Assembly: GCF_963678635.1 (NCBI RefSeq)
Contig: NC_087069.1
Span: forward strand, 20,184,660-20,248,659
From: Symsagittifera roscoffensis
Taxonomy: Eukaryota > Xenacoelomorpha > Acoela > Convolutidae
Reading direction: 5' to 3'
DNA: 64,000 nt
Shown here: positions 13,191-22,661 of the stretch, piece by piece
Position numbering within the stretch: position 1 is the first letter of the stretch
Layout of the letters: every line of letters begins with the position of its first letter
Notes under the pieces: model-generated
What the model was told of the DNA's origin: nothing
Database searches by the model: none
Seen by the model: the letters and a program-made list of their open reading frames with translations, nothing else
Program-made: the position numbers and the translations under genes

Positions 13191-13500
13191 CTAAGCTTTT
13201 TCTAATGTTGTTGATTTTCGATTTTTCTTTGGTGCAAGGCATAGAGAAGGAGTCAAATTTTCCATGTGATTACTCACTGTCGCTTCGTTGATGCGCGTTG
13301 GAGTTAAAGTTTCTGGTTCATCAAGCCATTGTGACACTGTAGGAGAAGGATTAGCTTTCGGGGTAACTAATAATGGTGACTCAATCGGTTCCATTCCCCA
13401 TAAACTGTCAAAAAAATCAATTTCTTTAAAGTATTGTAACTGGTTTTCTCACATCGGAGCAACATCAAAATCGTATTTAAACAAAAAATTTTACTGGTTT
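13191..13500 (-). CDS. Hypothetical small Polinton protein (fragment)
   Basis: On the minus strand the frame is open from about 13469 to the stop at 13191 and reads a hydrophilic, proline- and threonine-rich protein. It contains IDFFDSLWGMEPIESPLLV and a lysine-rich end, CLAPKKNRKS. One TGA near 13457 interrupts the upstream extension. Composition looks protein-like rather than random for this AT-rich region. It is on the same strand as the polymerase and close to the conserved minus-strand ORF at 13571-13774, so the two may be parts of one gene. No function is recognised. Confidence 0.35.
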
Positions 13501-13570
13501 TGATAAAGTTTAAAAATCAATCTGAGAGAGAAAAAAGGCTATTGATATGCATTTGTAACCATCATCATTG

Positions 13571-13774
13571 TTACAAAATAAGGAAAAAGAGTCTTCTAGC
13601 AAACCTGGAAATTGAAGCAACCACCACTGTCGAGAGCAAAAATTGCGGCTTTTTAGACAATGGTGGTGTCAAACAATCTTTTTCTGACGGAAACAGATCC
13701 TGGAACTTTTGTAATTCTGTTTCCTTTCCGTCTGCAGAAGTTTTCTTTTTCACACAAATCTGTTTTATTTTCAT
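13571..13774 (-). CDS. Hypothetical minus-strand ORF, duplicated (left copy)
   Basis: A 67-residue frame contains SADGKETELQKFQDLFPSEK and a C-terminal basic/hydrophobic segment. The duplicate at 15837-16028 keeps the same frame with mostly conservative changes (for example LFPSEKDC against MFPSDKDC). Two copies remaining open hints at real coding sequence, but they may simply be too young to have diverged. No domain recognised; it may be an exon of the 13191-13500 protein. Confidence 0.35.
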   Translation of the reverse strand: MKIKQICVKKKTSADGKETELQKFQDLFPSEKDCLTPPLSKKPQFLLSTVVVASISRFARRLFFLIL

Positions 13775-13933
13775 TTTGCTATCTTTATCTATTTCAAAAT
13801 TGTCTTTTTACAACCTAAGTTTTGGCGAGACTGCCATTGGGCTTTCGATACTGTCCAGTACAGTTGGTTACATGTTACCAAATCACAAGTTGTAATAAGG
13901 ATTAAGATCATTTCAACAAAAAATCGTCTGTCC

Positions 13934-14593
13934 ATGTCCATTTCAGGTCCATCAGGATCCGGCAAAACAGATTTAATTTTTCAGATGCTTCTCAGAGGTA
14001 TTTTCTATCCATCGTATAACAAGATAAATTATTTTCATCTTCACGATCACCCAAATATCGTTCCCTTGTTTCCCAACGCAAACTTGATATTGTGTTTATA
14101 CAACTATCCAGCTTTGAAATTGTTAATAACTTACAGGATTGCTTGATTGTCTTCGATGATTGATACCTGTGGAGAACTTTTAAATGAAAAAGATGTTGTT
14201 GAATTAGCTAAAGCAGGTCGACATAAAAATGTTCATGTTTTTTATGTCAAGCATAACTTATTTCAACAAAAAAAACAACCGTATAATAAATTTGAATACA
14301 ACCCATTTAGTTTTGTTCAAATCACCTCGATACTTTCAACAAATTGATTATTTAGCAGTCAATTGAATAATACAAAATTCCTCCGTCATGCTTATCAATT
14401 AGCAACGAACGAAGATTTCGGTCATCTGTTGATAGACTTAGATCCGACTTGAACTTCAGAATATCTTCGTTATTCGTCAAACCTAGTTCCACCATCGCCA
14501 ACCATTTTCTCTTTACTATCCTCAAAAGCAGTCATAACATCTCTTGAGGATGAAAGAGAAATAATTATGTATATTGAAGCAATTGCTCAATAG
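13934..14593 (+). pseudogene. Packaging ATPase (A32/FtsK-HerA type), left copy
   Basis: Encodes the Polinton genome-packaging ATPase, which would pump DNA into a capsid. Walker A is GPSGSGKTDLIF near 13949. The Walker B region (about 14130-14165) is disrupted by frameshift, where the text runs CLIVFDDxCGE across frames. The conserved segment HNLFQQKKQPYNKFEYNP follows at about 14247, and a frame ending in SLEDEREIIMYIEAIAQ stops at 14591-14593. At least two frameshifts and a TGA break it. The better copy is at 16172-16861. Confidence 0.8.
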
Positions 14594-14675
14594 TCACTAT
14601 TGTAGATCACTTTTGACAAGAGCTGATTCAAACTTTTTTAAAATTTCTTTCTGATTGTTTTGTGAATAGGCATGT

Positions 14676-15430
14676 TGGTTCAAAGGTGAATACCCTTACT
14701 CTTATTTGGTTCAAATTTATGACAGCATTCGTTAGAGGAACCCAAACTACCAATTTTTTGCTAAAAGTGTACTAAAATCTGTTTCATTAGCTGAATACTT
14801 GAAATTACTATTGACAAACTTGGAAGATATTGGCTGTCCAAAGATTGAACAGTTATTGGGTCAACGAAAATTTATTTGTAAACGACACTCTCTGTTACTT
14901 CCCTCGCATCAATTATTAAGGCATTGTACCCGTAGAAAATCCAAAGTTTTTTTCCGATCGGATACAAAATGATCTGTTCAATGATGCAAACATGCTTGTC
15001 GCCAAAATTGGTGGTTTACGCTTTGATGACAAATCAGAGTCCTGAAAACAATATAACCCCAACAATTAAAGTTACTCTCACGCGAACAGGCTTTTTAGAT
15101 CGTCGAGGAAAACGTCTCCTGCTAAAACTTGAGCAAATTACACAGAACGATATCGAAAACAATAATTTACGAAAATTCTTTACAGTTCTTGACAATTTTC
15201 ACCTGTACAATATTCAGACTCCCGGATTTTTGCCATTCAATTCAGTGGTTCAATCTCAACCTGGAAGTGCTGCAACCTCAGCTGGGAAAGAGTAGACAAA
15301 TCCATTTGCATGACCAACAGCTTCCAGCTGATCTGAAAGAATTAGTCAAAACTTCTATCGTTGTGGAAATACATTTAGTTCAAGCCACTATCGGAGTTCC
15401 TGCTCATTCTTGGTGTAAAATTCTAATCTA
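14676..15430 (+). pseudogene. Hypothetical Polinton protein between ATPase copies
   Basis: Frames at 14969-15295 and 15129-15431 join across one frameshift into a coding-like sequence. It has segments NDLFNDANMLVAKIGG (from about 14968, out of phase), TRTGFLDRRGKRLLLKLEQ, LYNIQTPGFLPFNS and GKSRQIHLHDQQLPADLKEL. I do not recognise the family. Its position within the ATPase duplication means it was originally next to the ATPase. Stops near 14875-14960 break the N-terminal part. Confidence 0.45.
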
Positions 15431-15805
15431 ATTGTAACCATGACAACTTCACAAAATATGACTTCTTCTATATTTAACGAGGAGTTGATTTGCTTGTTGA
15501 ACCCAAATGAAGAGTCACATAAACATACCAAGTTTTGTGAATCATAATAAATATATTTACGGGTTGTTTTTATTTTTATTTGACCTTGCGTGAATACTAG
15601 TTGATAACATGTCGTGTTTAAAATTTCAAAAATTCAAAAAATATTTTTGCCAAATTGTGAGTTTGAATGGGGAGAAATTATCAAAAGGATTATTAGACAA
15701 AATCAAAACCGGAAATGTAGAAAAACAGTTCGGATACATATGACAGACAACACCAAAGCAAGATATATAATAAAAAACAAACCAAACGGGAATCGGTCAG
15801 AGAGA
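15431..15805. other. Spacer, no gene seen
   Basis: AT-rich sequence between the hypothetical protein and the second ATPase block. The short ORF at 15614-15820 is not convincing. Confidence 0.4.
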
Positions 15806-15836
15806 AAAAAAGGAGATTGATATGCAGTTGTAACCA

Positions 15837-16028
15837 TCATCCTTGATACAAAGTAAGCAAAAAGAGTCTTCTAGTAAACCTGGAAATTGAAGCAACCACC
15901 ACTGTCGAGAACAATGAATGCGGCTTTTTAGACATTGGTGGTGTCAAACAATCTTTATCTGACGGAAACATATCCTGGAAATTTTGTAATTCTGTTTCCT
16001 TTCCGTCTGCAGAAGTTGTCTTTTTCAC
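15837..16028 (-). CDS. Hypothetical minus-strand ORF, duplicated (right copy)
   Basis: Paralogue of 13571-13774 with KETELQNFQDMFPSDKDC and a shared hydrophobic/basic end. No recognised domain. Either an old minus-strand gene or a by-product of the ATPase upstream region. Confidence 0.35.
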   Translation of the reverse strand: MKKTTSADGKETELQNFQDMFPSDKDCLTPPMSKKPHSLFSTVVVASISRFTRRLFLLTLYQG

Positions 16029-16171
16029 ACAAATCTGTTTTATTTTTATTTGCTATCTTTATCTATTTCAAAATTGTCTTTTTACAACCCACGTTTTGAT
16101 GAGACTGCCATTGGGCTTTCGATACTCTCCAGTACAGTTGGTTACATGTTACCAAATCCCAAGTTGTAATA

Positions 16172-16861
16172 TTGATTAAAATCATTGCAACAAAAAATCG
16201 TCTGTCCGTGTCCATTTCAGGTCCCTCAGGATCCGGAAAAACAGATTTAATTTTTCAGATGCTTCTCAGAGGTACTTTATATCCATCGTATAACAAGATA
16301 ATTTATTTTCATCTGCACAATCAACCCAAATATCGTTCCCTTATTTCTCAACGCAAAGTTGATATTGAATTATACAAGTATCCAGCTTTGAAATTGTTAA
16401 TAACTTACGGCATTGCTTGATTGTCTTTGACGATACCTGTGGAGAAACTTTAAATGATAAAGATGTTGTTAAATTAGCTACAGCAGGTCGACATAAAAAA
16501 GTCCATGTCATTTATGTCAAACATAACTTATTTCAACAAAGAAAACAACCGTATAATAAATTTGATTATACCCCATTTAATTTTGTTCAAATCACCTCAA
16601 GACTTTCAACAAATTGTTTATTTAGCAGACAATTGAATAATACAAAATTCCTCTGTCATGCTTATCAATTGGCAACGAACGAAGATTTCGTTCATGTGTT
16701 GATAGACTTAGATCCCGAAAACTTCAGATTGTCTTCGTTATTCGTCAATTATAGTTCCACCATCGCCAACCATTTTCTATTTACCATCGTCAAAAGCAGT
16801 CATAAAATCTCTCGAAGATGAAAGAGAAATAATTATGTATATTGAAGCCATTGCTCAATAG
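16172..16861 (+). pseudogene. Packaging ATPase (A32/FtsK-HerA type), right copy
   Basis: The P-loop reads SGPSGSGKTDLIFQMLLRG near residues 15-33. A frameshift near 16395 separates it from Walker B, CLIVFDDTCGE (from about 16408). Downstream lie the sensor-like segment HVIYVKHNLFQQRKQPYNK and VLIDLDPEN, then a frameshifted tail ending EREIIMYIEAIAQ at the TAG of 16859-16861. Known family members of this type in Polintons and related viruses package DNA into the capsid. Apart from the frameshifts the motifs are intact. Confidence 0.85.
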
Positions 16862-16945
16862 TCACTATTGTAGATCAATTTTGACAAGGGCTGACTCAAA
16901 CTTTTTTAAAATTTCTTTTTGATTGTTTTGTAAATAGGCATGTTC

Positions 16946-17569
16946 CAGCTAACAAAAGTTTCATCGCGAAAAAGAAAGTAACGTTTGAAAAAAATGTTGA
17001 CACTAAGTTTAGTATCCGTGAAAATGAAAAATTTTGGCAAACAAAAATTCACTGGTCAAATCACTCGGAAAATTGTGTTATGTTTACCTGAAAAACTAGA
17101 TCCTTAGGCATGTATGCTGAGGAATTTATTCTCATTCCTCGAAGGACATATGCTCCAGATGAAAAAACTGTACCACAATCTCAAATACTTCATAATCCAT
17201 CAATCTATGTCAAATCATCTCAGCTCAATTATTTACAAAGGTTGCGAGAACGAATTGCCAGCCGTGACTATCCACCACCAATAAACGCAACAGTTTATAT
17301 TCCATTAACCCCTAATAATGTCGTGCCAAACCCTCAAAAAAAAATTATCTGCTCATACTAGCTTCGGTGGAGATGGTGAGGATCAAGCAGAAAAAAACGA
17401 TGAAACAGACAATTCTCTCCAGCAAACAACTTCAAAGCTAATAGAAAAAGAAAATAAAAAAACTAATGGAAAAACTGCTAAAGTATTTCAAAAGGTGAAG
17501 CAGTTATTCAGAGTTGAATCTTTGAACCTAGACGTTGACAAAGCAAATTGGAAACAAAGCAAATTTTGA
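16946..17569 (+). pseudogene. Hypothetical Polinton protein upstream of the capsid genes
   Basis: A frame at 17110-17361 (EEFILIPRRTYAPDEKTV, then SQILHNPSIYVKSSQLNYL) continues through a frameshift into 17318-17569. The latter is hydrophilic and Lys/Glu-rich and ends VKQLFRVESLNLDVD before a short tail. Proteins with an FILIP segment are commonly seen beside the capsid genes in metazoan Polintons, but I know no function. At 17537 the frame is cut: the second Polinton copy has LNLDVD followed by GYFLIQGKPTHVK and then the integrase, while here the sequence jumps straight to the region just before the minor capsid gene. The last residues (KANWKQSKF) are therefore a product of the deletion. Confidence 0.5.
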
Positions 17570-17574
17570 CAAAG

Positions 17575-18444
17575 ATGAGCAATGATGTGTTTACTGTACA
17601 TTCGATATCAACAGCATCAATGGATTATTTCGCAGATAGCACTCTGGCTAGTTTAAAAAAATTTTGTAAAGAGGAAATAGCTTTAGACGGAGATTGAAGA
17701 AATGCTATCTCAGAAATAATTTTCCCCGCGAAATTAAACAATATTACTGATCAAGAATTAACGTATTTTGGAGGATCCGAAGTATTAGCCAGTAAATCCA
17801 ACGCTGGTAACCGGAATACAGTTTTCGGATCTTATTATGTTGAGAATAAGTTTATCAAGTCACGAGAGTACACTTTTATAGAACAATTAATCATTGAGAT
17901 AAAAACAAAACACAAAAACAAAATTCACTTCGATGCAAGCCCTCAAGAAATCACGAATAGCATGAGCATTTGGATGAATGCAAATGAAGGAATCTCGTTT
18001 CCAACTCCCCAATTACCCAGTCTGATAGGCTACAATGCAAAACTTGACGAGAACTGTGAATATCACATTGGTTACAAAATGATATCCTCCTTCGATGCAT
18101 CTTATGAGGCAAACGAACTGTGCAAATTTCATTTCCCATATGATTTATCCAGTGGGACAAGTCTAATTTTTGTCTATATTCACATTATTCAATACCAAAC
18201 TGCTGGAGATGCAAAGGCCCCAGTGTTACGCGTCATTGATTCAAAAAGACGCATCAAAAACGTTAGTGCCTGCAGCATCGAACCTAATCATCGAAAAAAC
18301 TTCACTAATTTAGACTTGAAAAAATTATTCTCTTCATCGGTACAATCAATCTCGGTTCAGTTGCGCACAGACACTGGAAGACTAGTGCCCTTTGCAGAAA
18401 CTGGTAAAGTTGTGTTGACTCCAAAATTCAAGCACTTCGATTAA
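17575..18444 (+). pseudogene. Polinton minor-capsid-like (single jelly-roll/penton-type) protein
   Basis: The frame runs from ATG 17575 (MSNDVFTVHSIST) to TAA 18442-18444, 289 codons, with one TGA at codon 41 (17695-17697). Copy B has a tryptophan codon at this position. The C-terminal half has the pattern seen in the Polinton minor capsid group: LIFVYIHIIQYQTAGDAKAP, then VLRVID, and near the end LRTDTGRLVPFAETGKVVLT. That protein is inferred to form the penton at capsid vertices. The gene lies just after the integrase deletion and seven bases before the basic core protein, in one transcriptional block with the capsid and protease genes. Confidence 0.7.
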
Positions 18445-18450
18445 AAACCA

Positions 18451-18756
18451 ATGGAACAGTATTATGCAAAGCAAGCTTCACTTCCTCATTTCTCTGGAAA
18501 GTACCGAAAACGCGGCAGTGGATTTGACGCTTTGGCTGCTGGTATTGGTCGTGTTGCTATACCGTCTGCACGACGAGTTATTCTACCGGCTGCCAAAAAA
18601 CTGGGCAAAGAACTTTTGATGAGTGCAGCGCCAGAACTGATTGATGTTGCTATGAAAAAGAAGTCTCCTAAACAAGCATTGAAAAACACTGTAACAAAAA
18701 AAGCAAGGAAACAACTAGGTGGTGGTAGACGTCGTCGCAAGACATCGATGAATTGA
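18451..18756 (+). CDS. Small basic core protein (pX-like)
   Basis: An intact 101-residue ORF. It has an N-terminal MEQYYAKQASLPHFSGKY, a glycine/alanine-rich middle with ALAAGIGRVAIP, and a very basic end, GGGRRRRKT. Short basic proteins with this layout lie between the minor and major capsid genes of Polintons and resemble adenovirus-type core peptides, so a DNA-condensing or capsid-internal role is likely. In copy B the basic tail continues further (GIRRRRSVGARKKKTTSRRK); here an in-frame TGA ends it after TSMN, so the true protein may be longer. Confidence 0.65.
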   Translation: MEQYYAKQASLPHFSGKYRKRGSGFDALAAGIGRVAIPSARRVILPAAKKLGKELLMSAAPELIDVAMKKKSPKQALKNTVTKKARKQLGGGRRRRKTSMN

Positions 18757-18859
18757 TTACGAAGAAGAAAGTCAGTAGGAGCTCGGAAAAAGAAAACTAC
18801 CCTTCGAAGAAAAAACAAAACAGCGAGAAAACGAGCAGGTTTTTTCTCAAACAAAAAAA

Positions 18860-20023
18860 AGGATCGCTAATTTGCTATCCAATGAAGCTACTCATAGCTC
18901 TCTGGATTTTTTTGAAAAGCAACCTTTTTGATTTTTTTTCGAAAATGCTTTTGATCAAAACATTGGACCTGTCTTCTCCCCTAATGGACCGTAACAATTT
19001 TGTTGACCTGCAAAAATTATATTTGGAAATACGATGCAAAGCAATTCAAGCAAATGGAGCTGATCTGAGATACGACAACACTGATCCTACTGTGTCTGAT
19101 TCACCGTTCATCGTAAACAACTCCCTGTCTTCCCTTTTCTCTGACTGTATCCTCTCTGCTAATGGACTCAAAATCTCAAACGCCAACTGTAATTTTGCGC
19201 ACAAAAGCTTTATTGGAAAAGAATTTTCTAACAGCAAAGGAGCCAAGGGCTCATGGCTCAAGTGTCAGGAATAATGTTTTAAAAATTATCCCGCTGCAAT
19301 AGACGCAGCTGGTTTCACATCTCAGCGAGAACTGGTACGCGAATCTAGGGAAGTTTGGTTCTATGGACCTACTGGTGTTGATTTTTGCCTATGTGACAAG
19401 CATTTGTTGAGCGGTGTTACCCTCAGGTTTCCCTGCAGACGCTCTCATGAAGACATTCCTTTTATATCCGAAGATGCTGCGAAGCATTACAAATTGCAAA
19501 CACTCGAAGCGAACCTGTATGTCAGAAAAATGACTGTGACCAACCATGTGCTATATGCCATTGAATCAACTTTGCTTAGGACTCCTGCGAACTATCCATA
19601 TCACGAAGAAATTACCAAAACATTTTTTGCAACAGCTGGTCAGCGAAGCTGGCATCAGGAAGATATTTTTCCTCGTGAACGGGTGAGACAATTTATAATA
19701 GCAATGAACACGATAATGCTTTTCTTGGAACAAACTGAACGAGTCCTGTTCATCACCAAAAGTTTGGATTGGAACAAATTATTTTGACACGGAACGGTTT
19801 GCCAATAGCAAGTACACCAATTAGTACACAAGATCATTAACGTCTCTTCTTCAACAAACTATCAGCGTTGGGTTTGTTGCTTTGCAGGCTGGGAATCACT
19901 CTTGATAATTTTTAGCAGCACTTTCTTATGTGTTTTGATCTCAGGAACACCCAGCAGGCAGTTCATGACTTCTTGCATTCAGCACTTACTAACTACTCAG
20001 TTTCACTCTATCTTCAATTTTGA
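18860..20023 (+). pseudogene. Polinton major capsid protein (double jelly-roll type), degenerate
   Basis: Builds the capsid shell in intact elements. The N-terminal piece is out of frame (SNEATHSSLDFFEKQ, about 18875-18920). The main frame follows from about 18985: NNFVDLQKLYLEIRCKA, NNSLSSLFSDCILSANG, then FYGPTGVDFCLCDKHLLSGV, DDAAKHY-like EDAAKHYKL, LEANLYVRKMTV and SWHQEDIFPRE. An in-frame TAA at 19272-19274 is a tyrosine codon in copy B. Near 19750 the frame shifts again, and the C-terminal strand region (TRNGLPIASTPISTQDH, TNYSVSLYLQF) ends at TGA 20021-20023. This matches the nematode-type F54H12.2-like Polinton major capsid group. Confidence 0.8.
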
Positions 20024-20139
20024 AACGCTTTGACAGCAAACTTGAAATTTTTCGTTTGGGGTATACGCTCATCGAATTTATTCATTACATCTGACCGCAA
20101 AGTTTTAAAGAACGTTCTTCCAATTTCGAAAGTCTGAAA

Positions 20140-20556
20140 ATGGATCCATTTCAGTTTCAGGATCTCATTCAGAATTGTAAACATCTGAAATATAAGTTTC
20201 TTGGAGTATTTGCAGCCAACAATTTTCCACCTCACATCCCAGACAATAACTTTATAATTGTAAACACTTCAAAATTGGTTTCCCCAGGCACACATTGGAT
20301 TGTGATATGCAACAGAAAAAACGTTTGATACTTTTCTGATCCTCTCGGTCTTCCTCTTTGGCAGTACGTCGATCTATATAAACGAGTGAACGAGAATTTT
20401 TTTCAGGTCACTGAATTGATGACAAATTTTAACATGCAAGACTCAAACTCTACTACGTGTGGTTCGTTTTGTAATTGTATTGCACATTTGATTTATGATA
20501 AAAACTTTAATAGTGATGCCTCCAATTTTGTTCACATAAATGATCATGTTTACTAA
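20140..20556 (+). pseudogene. Adenain-like cysteine protease, degenerate
   Basis: The maturation protease of Polintons, expected to cleave capsid precursors. It starts at ATG 20140 (MDPFQFQDLIQNC). FLGVFAANNFPP and FIIVNTS lead to the catalytic His in SPGTHWIVI. A TGA at 20326-20328 interrupts just before YFSDPLGLPLWQY. The catalytic Cys region is SNSTTCGSFCNCIAHLI, with a likely oxyanion Gln in NMQDSN. It ends at TAA 20554-20556. About 138 codons is shorter than adenain itself but normal for this group. Copies at 31601-32014 and 35835-36246. Confidence 0.8.
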
Positions 20557-21206
20557 CTCACATGCTTTCCCATTAACTAACTATTAATATGGCCATTTAT
20601 TTTTGAACAATACACTCTCTTAGAATTTGACTAAAAAAATACAAAATCAATCTCTGGGGGTATCACAATACCAGCAACCTTGGCCTCCTTTCAGTACAAT
20701 TCCCGGAGGGGTTTCGAAACGCCGCCTTTCAGGCCGACACTCGAGCGCCGCGCATTTTCCTCTGCTCGGACCCCAAGAAAATTTATTCTATCTTCAGTTT
20801 TATAGTAACAACTAAGGTACAAGTTTCGACAGTACTTATGCACAAAAACAGATCGAACATACACAATACTCGATTATACACAAAATTCTTATATGTTACT
20901 CGGATTTCAATAATGTTCTCAATAATTAATTTTTAGTTAACATGGTTTAACTTCATATACAATTCAATTTATAGATTATTGCATACTAACTATTTTTTTT
21001 TCAAAAGGGTCTGTCAGCAAGGAAGGAAAGGCTGCTGAAAGAGTGCAATTATAGCAACTCATATAAAGCCAAACTGAGTTACAACTTAACATTTTTCACA
21101 ATCTGATTTTTAGTTAAAACGATAAATTACCTGGTGTTAACTGCAAATTGAAATCAATGCAGATTACATGGGGACTAAAAGTTGAAACCTAAAATATGGT
21201 GATAAT
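20557..21206. other. Polinton right-end non-coding region
   Basis: Sequence between the protease and the right terminal repeat. I see no gene. The ORF at 20627-20815 includes a small GC-rich patch (20700-20770) and is not convincing as a protein. Confidence 0.4.
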
Positions 21207-21380
21207 TAGTTTTGTAACATGAAGACTATTAGTTGTATAATAACTCGTGGTGACAATTTGGATTTTTACATGGTGATCATTGGTGGTCAGATAATACATA
21301 GTGACCATTATGATCTGTACCTAATGGTCATACATGTATGACAACCCATCCCAATCCTAATGCACTATATGGATACTACT
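21207..21380 (-). repeat. Polinton right terminal inverted repeat
   Basis: Reverse complement of the left repeat. It ends GCACTATATGGATACTACT at 21380 and carries only one copy of the ~59 bp internal unit. The outer boundary is fixed by the CAGGTC duplication that follows. Confidence 0.88.
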
Positions 21381-21386
21381 CAGGTC
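21381..21386. repeat. Target-site duplication CAGGTC, right
   Basis: Identical to 6437-6442. Removing 6443-21386 rejoins an uninterrupted flanking sequence. Confidence 0.92.
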
Positions 21387-22238
21387 AGTTTGTATTTGAA
21401 TGGATCAGATTTATTAGGCAAAGCAAACTTGTGGTAATTTTTGTGCTCTACCAAATTCAAGGTTGTTAGTCAAAAAGTAGTTAACAGCAATCTTCATTTT
21501 TTTAATCAGTGGTCCAGATAGACGATGTTTGCTGCACCCCATGTTCAAAAGTTAAAACGCAGAAGGAAAGCAAGGCATAACAAACGATTTTGAGGTCATT
21601 CTGATAAATATTTTAATGCAATCTTGAGAAAATGGAAATTTGGTTGTCCATCGTTAAAAGATTGGATACAAAAATGTTCTGTACTGAATGGAGTGCAAAA
21701 CTAAAGTTGGGCTTAGAGGCAATGTCAAAGACATCGATTTTTTTCTCAGTATAAAAAGCTGATTTTTTGACTCTTTCAAAATTTTCAACACTTTCTTGTT
21801 GGAGCGTAGTCCGCCATCAGCGCTGTTTTTAGTATTACAGTGTTCTTGGGGCAAAAAGAATGTTTTATCTCTACCGATCGTTTTCCCAGCAAACTATTGA
21901 CCCGTTAATTAAACTTCTTATTTTTTCTCGTCCACTCCATCAAAATAGATATGTTTAGTTAGGTCTGAGATGTTTTTTAACTTATAAAATGAAACCTTTG
22001 TTGATTTCTTAGTTTAAAAAAGCTTTTGACAGGTATCGAACTATTTGAAGAGGGAGAAAAACAGAAAAGTTATATGGATTTTGATGAAAGCTCCTAAACT
22101 TTTCCCAACTACTTCCATTTCTTATCAACGTTGTTTTTCTTCAGTTATCAATTAGTTGTTGCATTTTCTCGACTTTTTCACGAGCATTACTTAATTTATG
22201 ACTCGGTGGCTTGAATATCTTCCCATGGATCAAAAAAG
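21387..22238. other. Flanking DNA, no gene seen
   Basis: AT-rich with no recognisable coding region. A minus-strand ORF at 21654-21854 has no domain and no support. Confidence 0.4.
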
Positions 22239-22661
22239 TTAATCCAGAACTGAGTTATAGTTTTCTGAGTTGCCAAAAGGCCGTTGCAAAGAAACGTTTT
22301 GTACATAGAGTATATGTAGTTTTCCTTGATTTGTTTGAGCAGTCATCAAAATTTTTGTTTCGATTATTTTCTGATTTTGCTTGCTCAATTTGGTTTCAGT
22401 GGCGGTTACAAACGTTTCGTGAATACCTAGACTAAAATCAGACACACTCTCAGATACTTTTTCTTGCTCAAGGAGCACTTGACATTCATCTGCAATTTCA
22501 GTCTGCATTGGAGTTCCTTTAAACTTTCTGCCATTACCGGCTGGATTTACATTTCGTTTTACCTTTACAGTGATTTTCAATGAGTTGTCATACAGTTCTT
22601 TCACCTTTGTCTCAAAACGTCGATCTTTGGTCAACATTGAAAAGTTTTTGTTTTTGAGGAA
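22239..22661 (-). CDS. Possible host exon, hypothetical protein
   Basis: On the minus strand the frame is open from about 22661 to 22239. Immediately upstream (reading the minus strand) is a pyrimidine run followed by CTAG, which looks like a 3' splice site, and the frame stays open from there through the first ATG (22637). The product is hydrophilic: KELYDNSLKITVKVKRNVNP, then CQVLLEQEKVSESVSDFSLG. A GT following CTAG near 22430 could be a donor. I recognise no domain. It lies outside the identified transposons and could equally be a chance ORF or an unrecognised element. Confidence 0.3.
   Translation of the reverse strand, partial: FLKNKNFSMLTKDRRFETKVKELYDNSLKITVKVKRNVNPAGNGRKFKGTPMQTEIADECQVLLEQEKVSESVSDFSLGIHETFVTATETKLSKQNQKIIETKILMTAQTNQGKLHILYVQNVSLQRPFGNSENYNSVLD

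Larger units (their letters stand above)
13525..14675 (+). repeat. Internal Polinton duplication, left copy
   Basis: This ~1.15 kb block matches 15806-16945 in direct orientation at roughly 90 percent identity by eye. It begins at the shared phrase GAGAGAAAAAAGG and ends at AATAGGCATGTT, after which the copies diverge completely. It contains a small minus-strand ORF and the whole packaging ATPase. The 1.1 kb between the copies is unique. Confidence 0.85.
15806..16945 (+). repeat. Internal Polinton duplication, right copy
   Basis: Direct duplicate of 13525-14675. It is better preserved for the ATPase. The right end runs into sequence leading to the next Polinton genes, so this copy is probably in the ancestral position. 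Confidence 0.85.
6443..21380. mobile_element. Polinton/Maverick DNA transposon, full-span degenerate copy (copy A)
   Basis: The element is 14,938 bp, within the usual 15-20 kb range for Polintons. It is delimited by inverted terminal repeats starting with AG and by the matching CAGGTC duplication. Gene content is typical of the family: protein-primed family B DNA polymerase on the minus strand at the left, then on the plus strand a packaging ATPase, minor capsid protein, basic core protein, major capsid protein and cysteine protease. The integrase is absent, and comparison with the second copy (27531-32096) places a deletion near 17539. Nearly all genes contain stops or frameshifts, so this copy cannot move by itself. 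Polintons integrate into the host genome through a retroviral-type integrase and replicate through their own polymerase; the capsid genes mean some may also form virions. Confidence 0.93.

Noticed and set aside
18486-18854. 122-codon minus-strand ORF over the basic core protein
   Set aside because: Antisense shadow of the Lys/Arg-rich core gene, giving Phe/Leu-rich text. The plus-strand gene is supported by two copies and by its place among the capsid genes.
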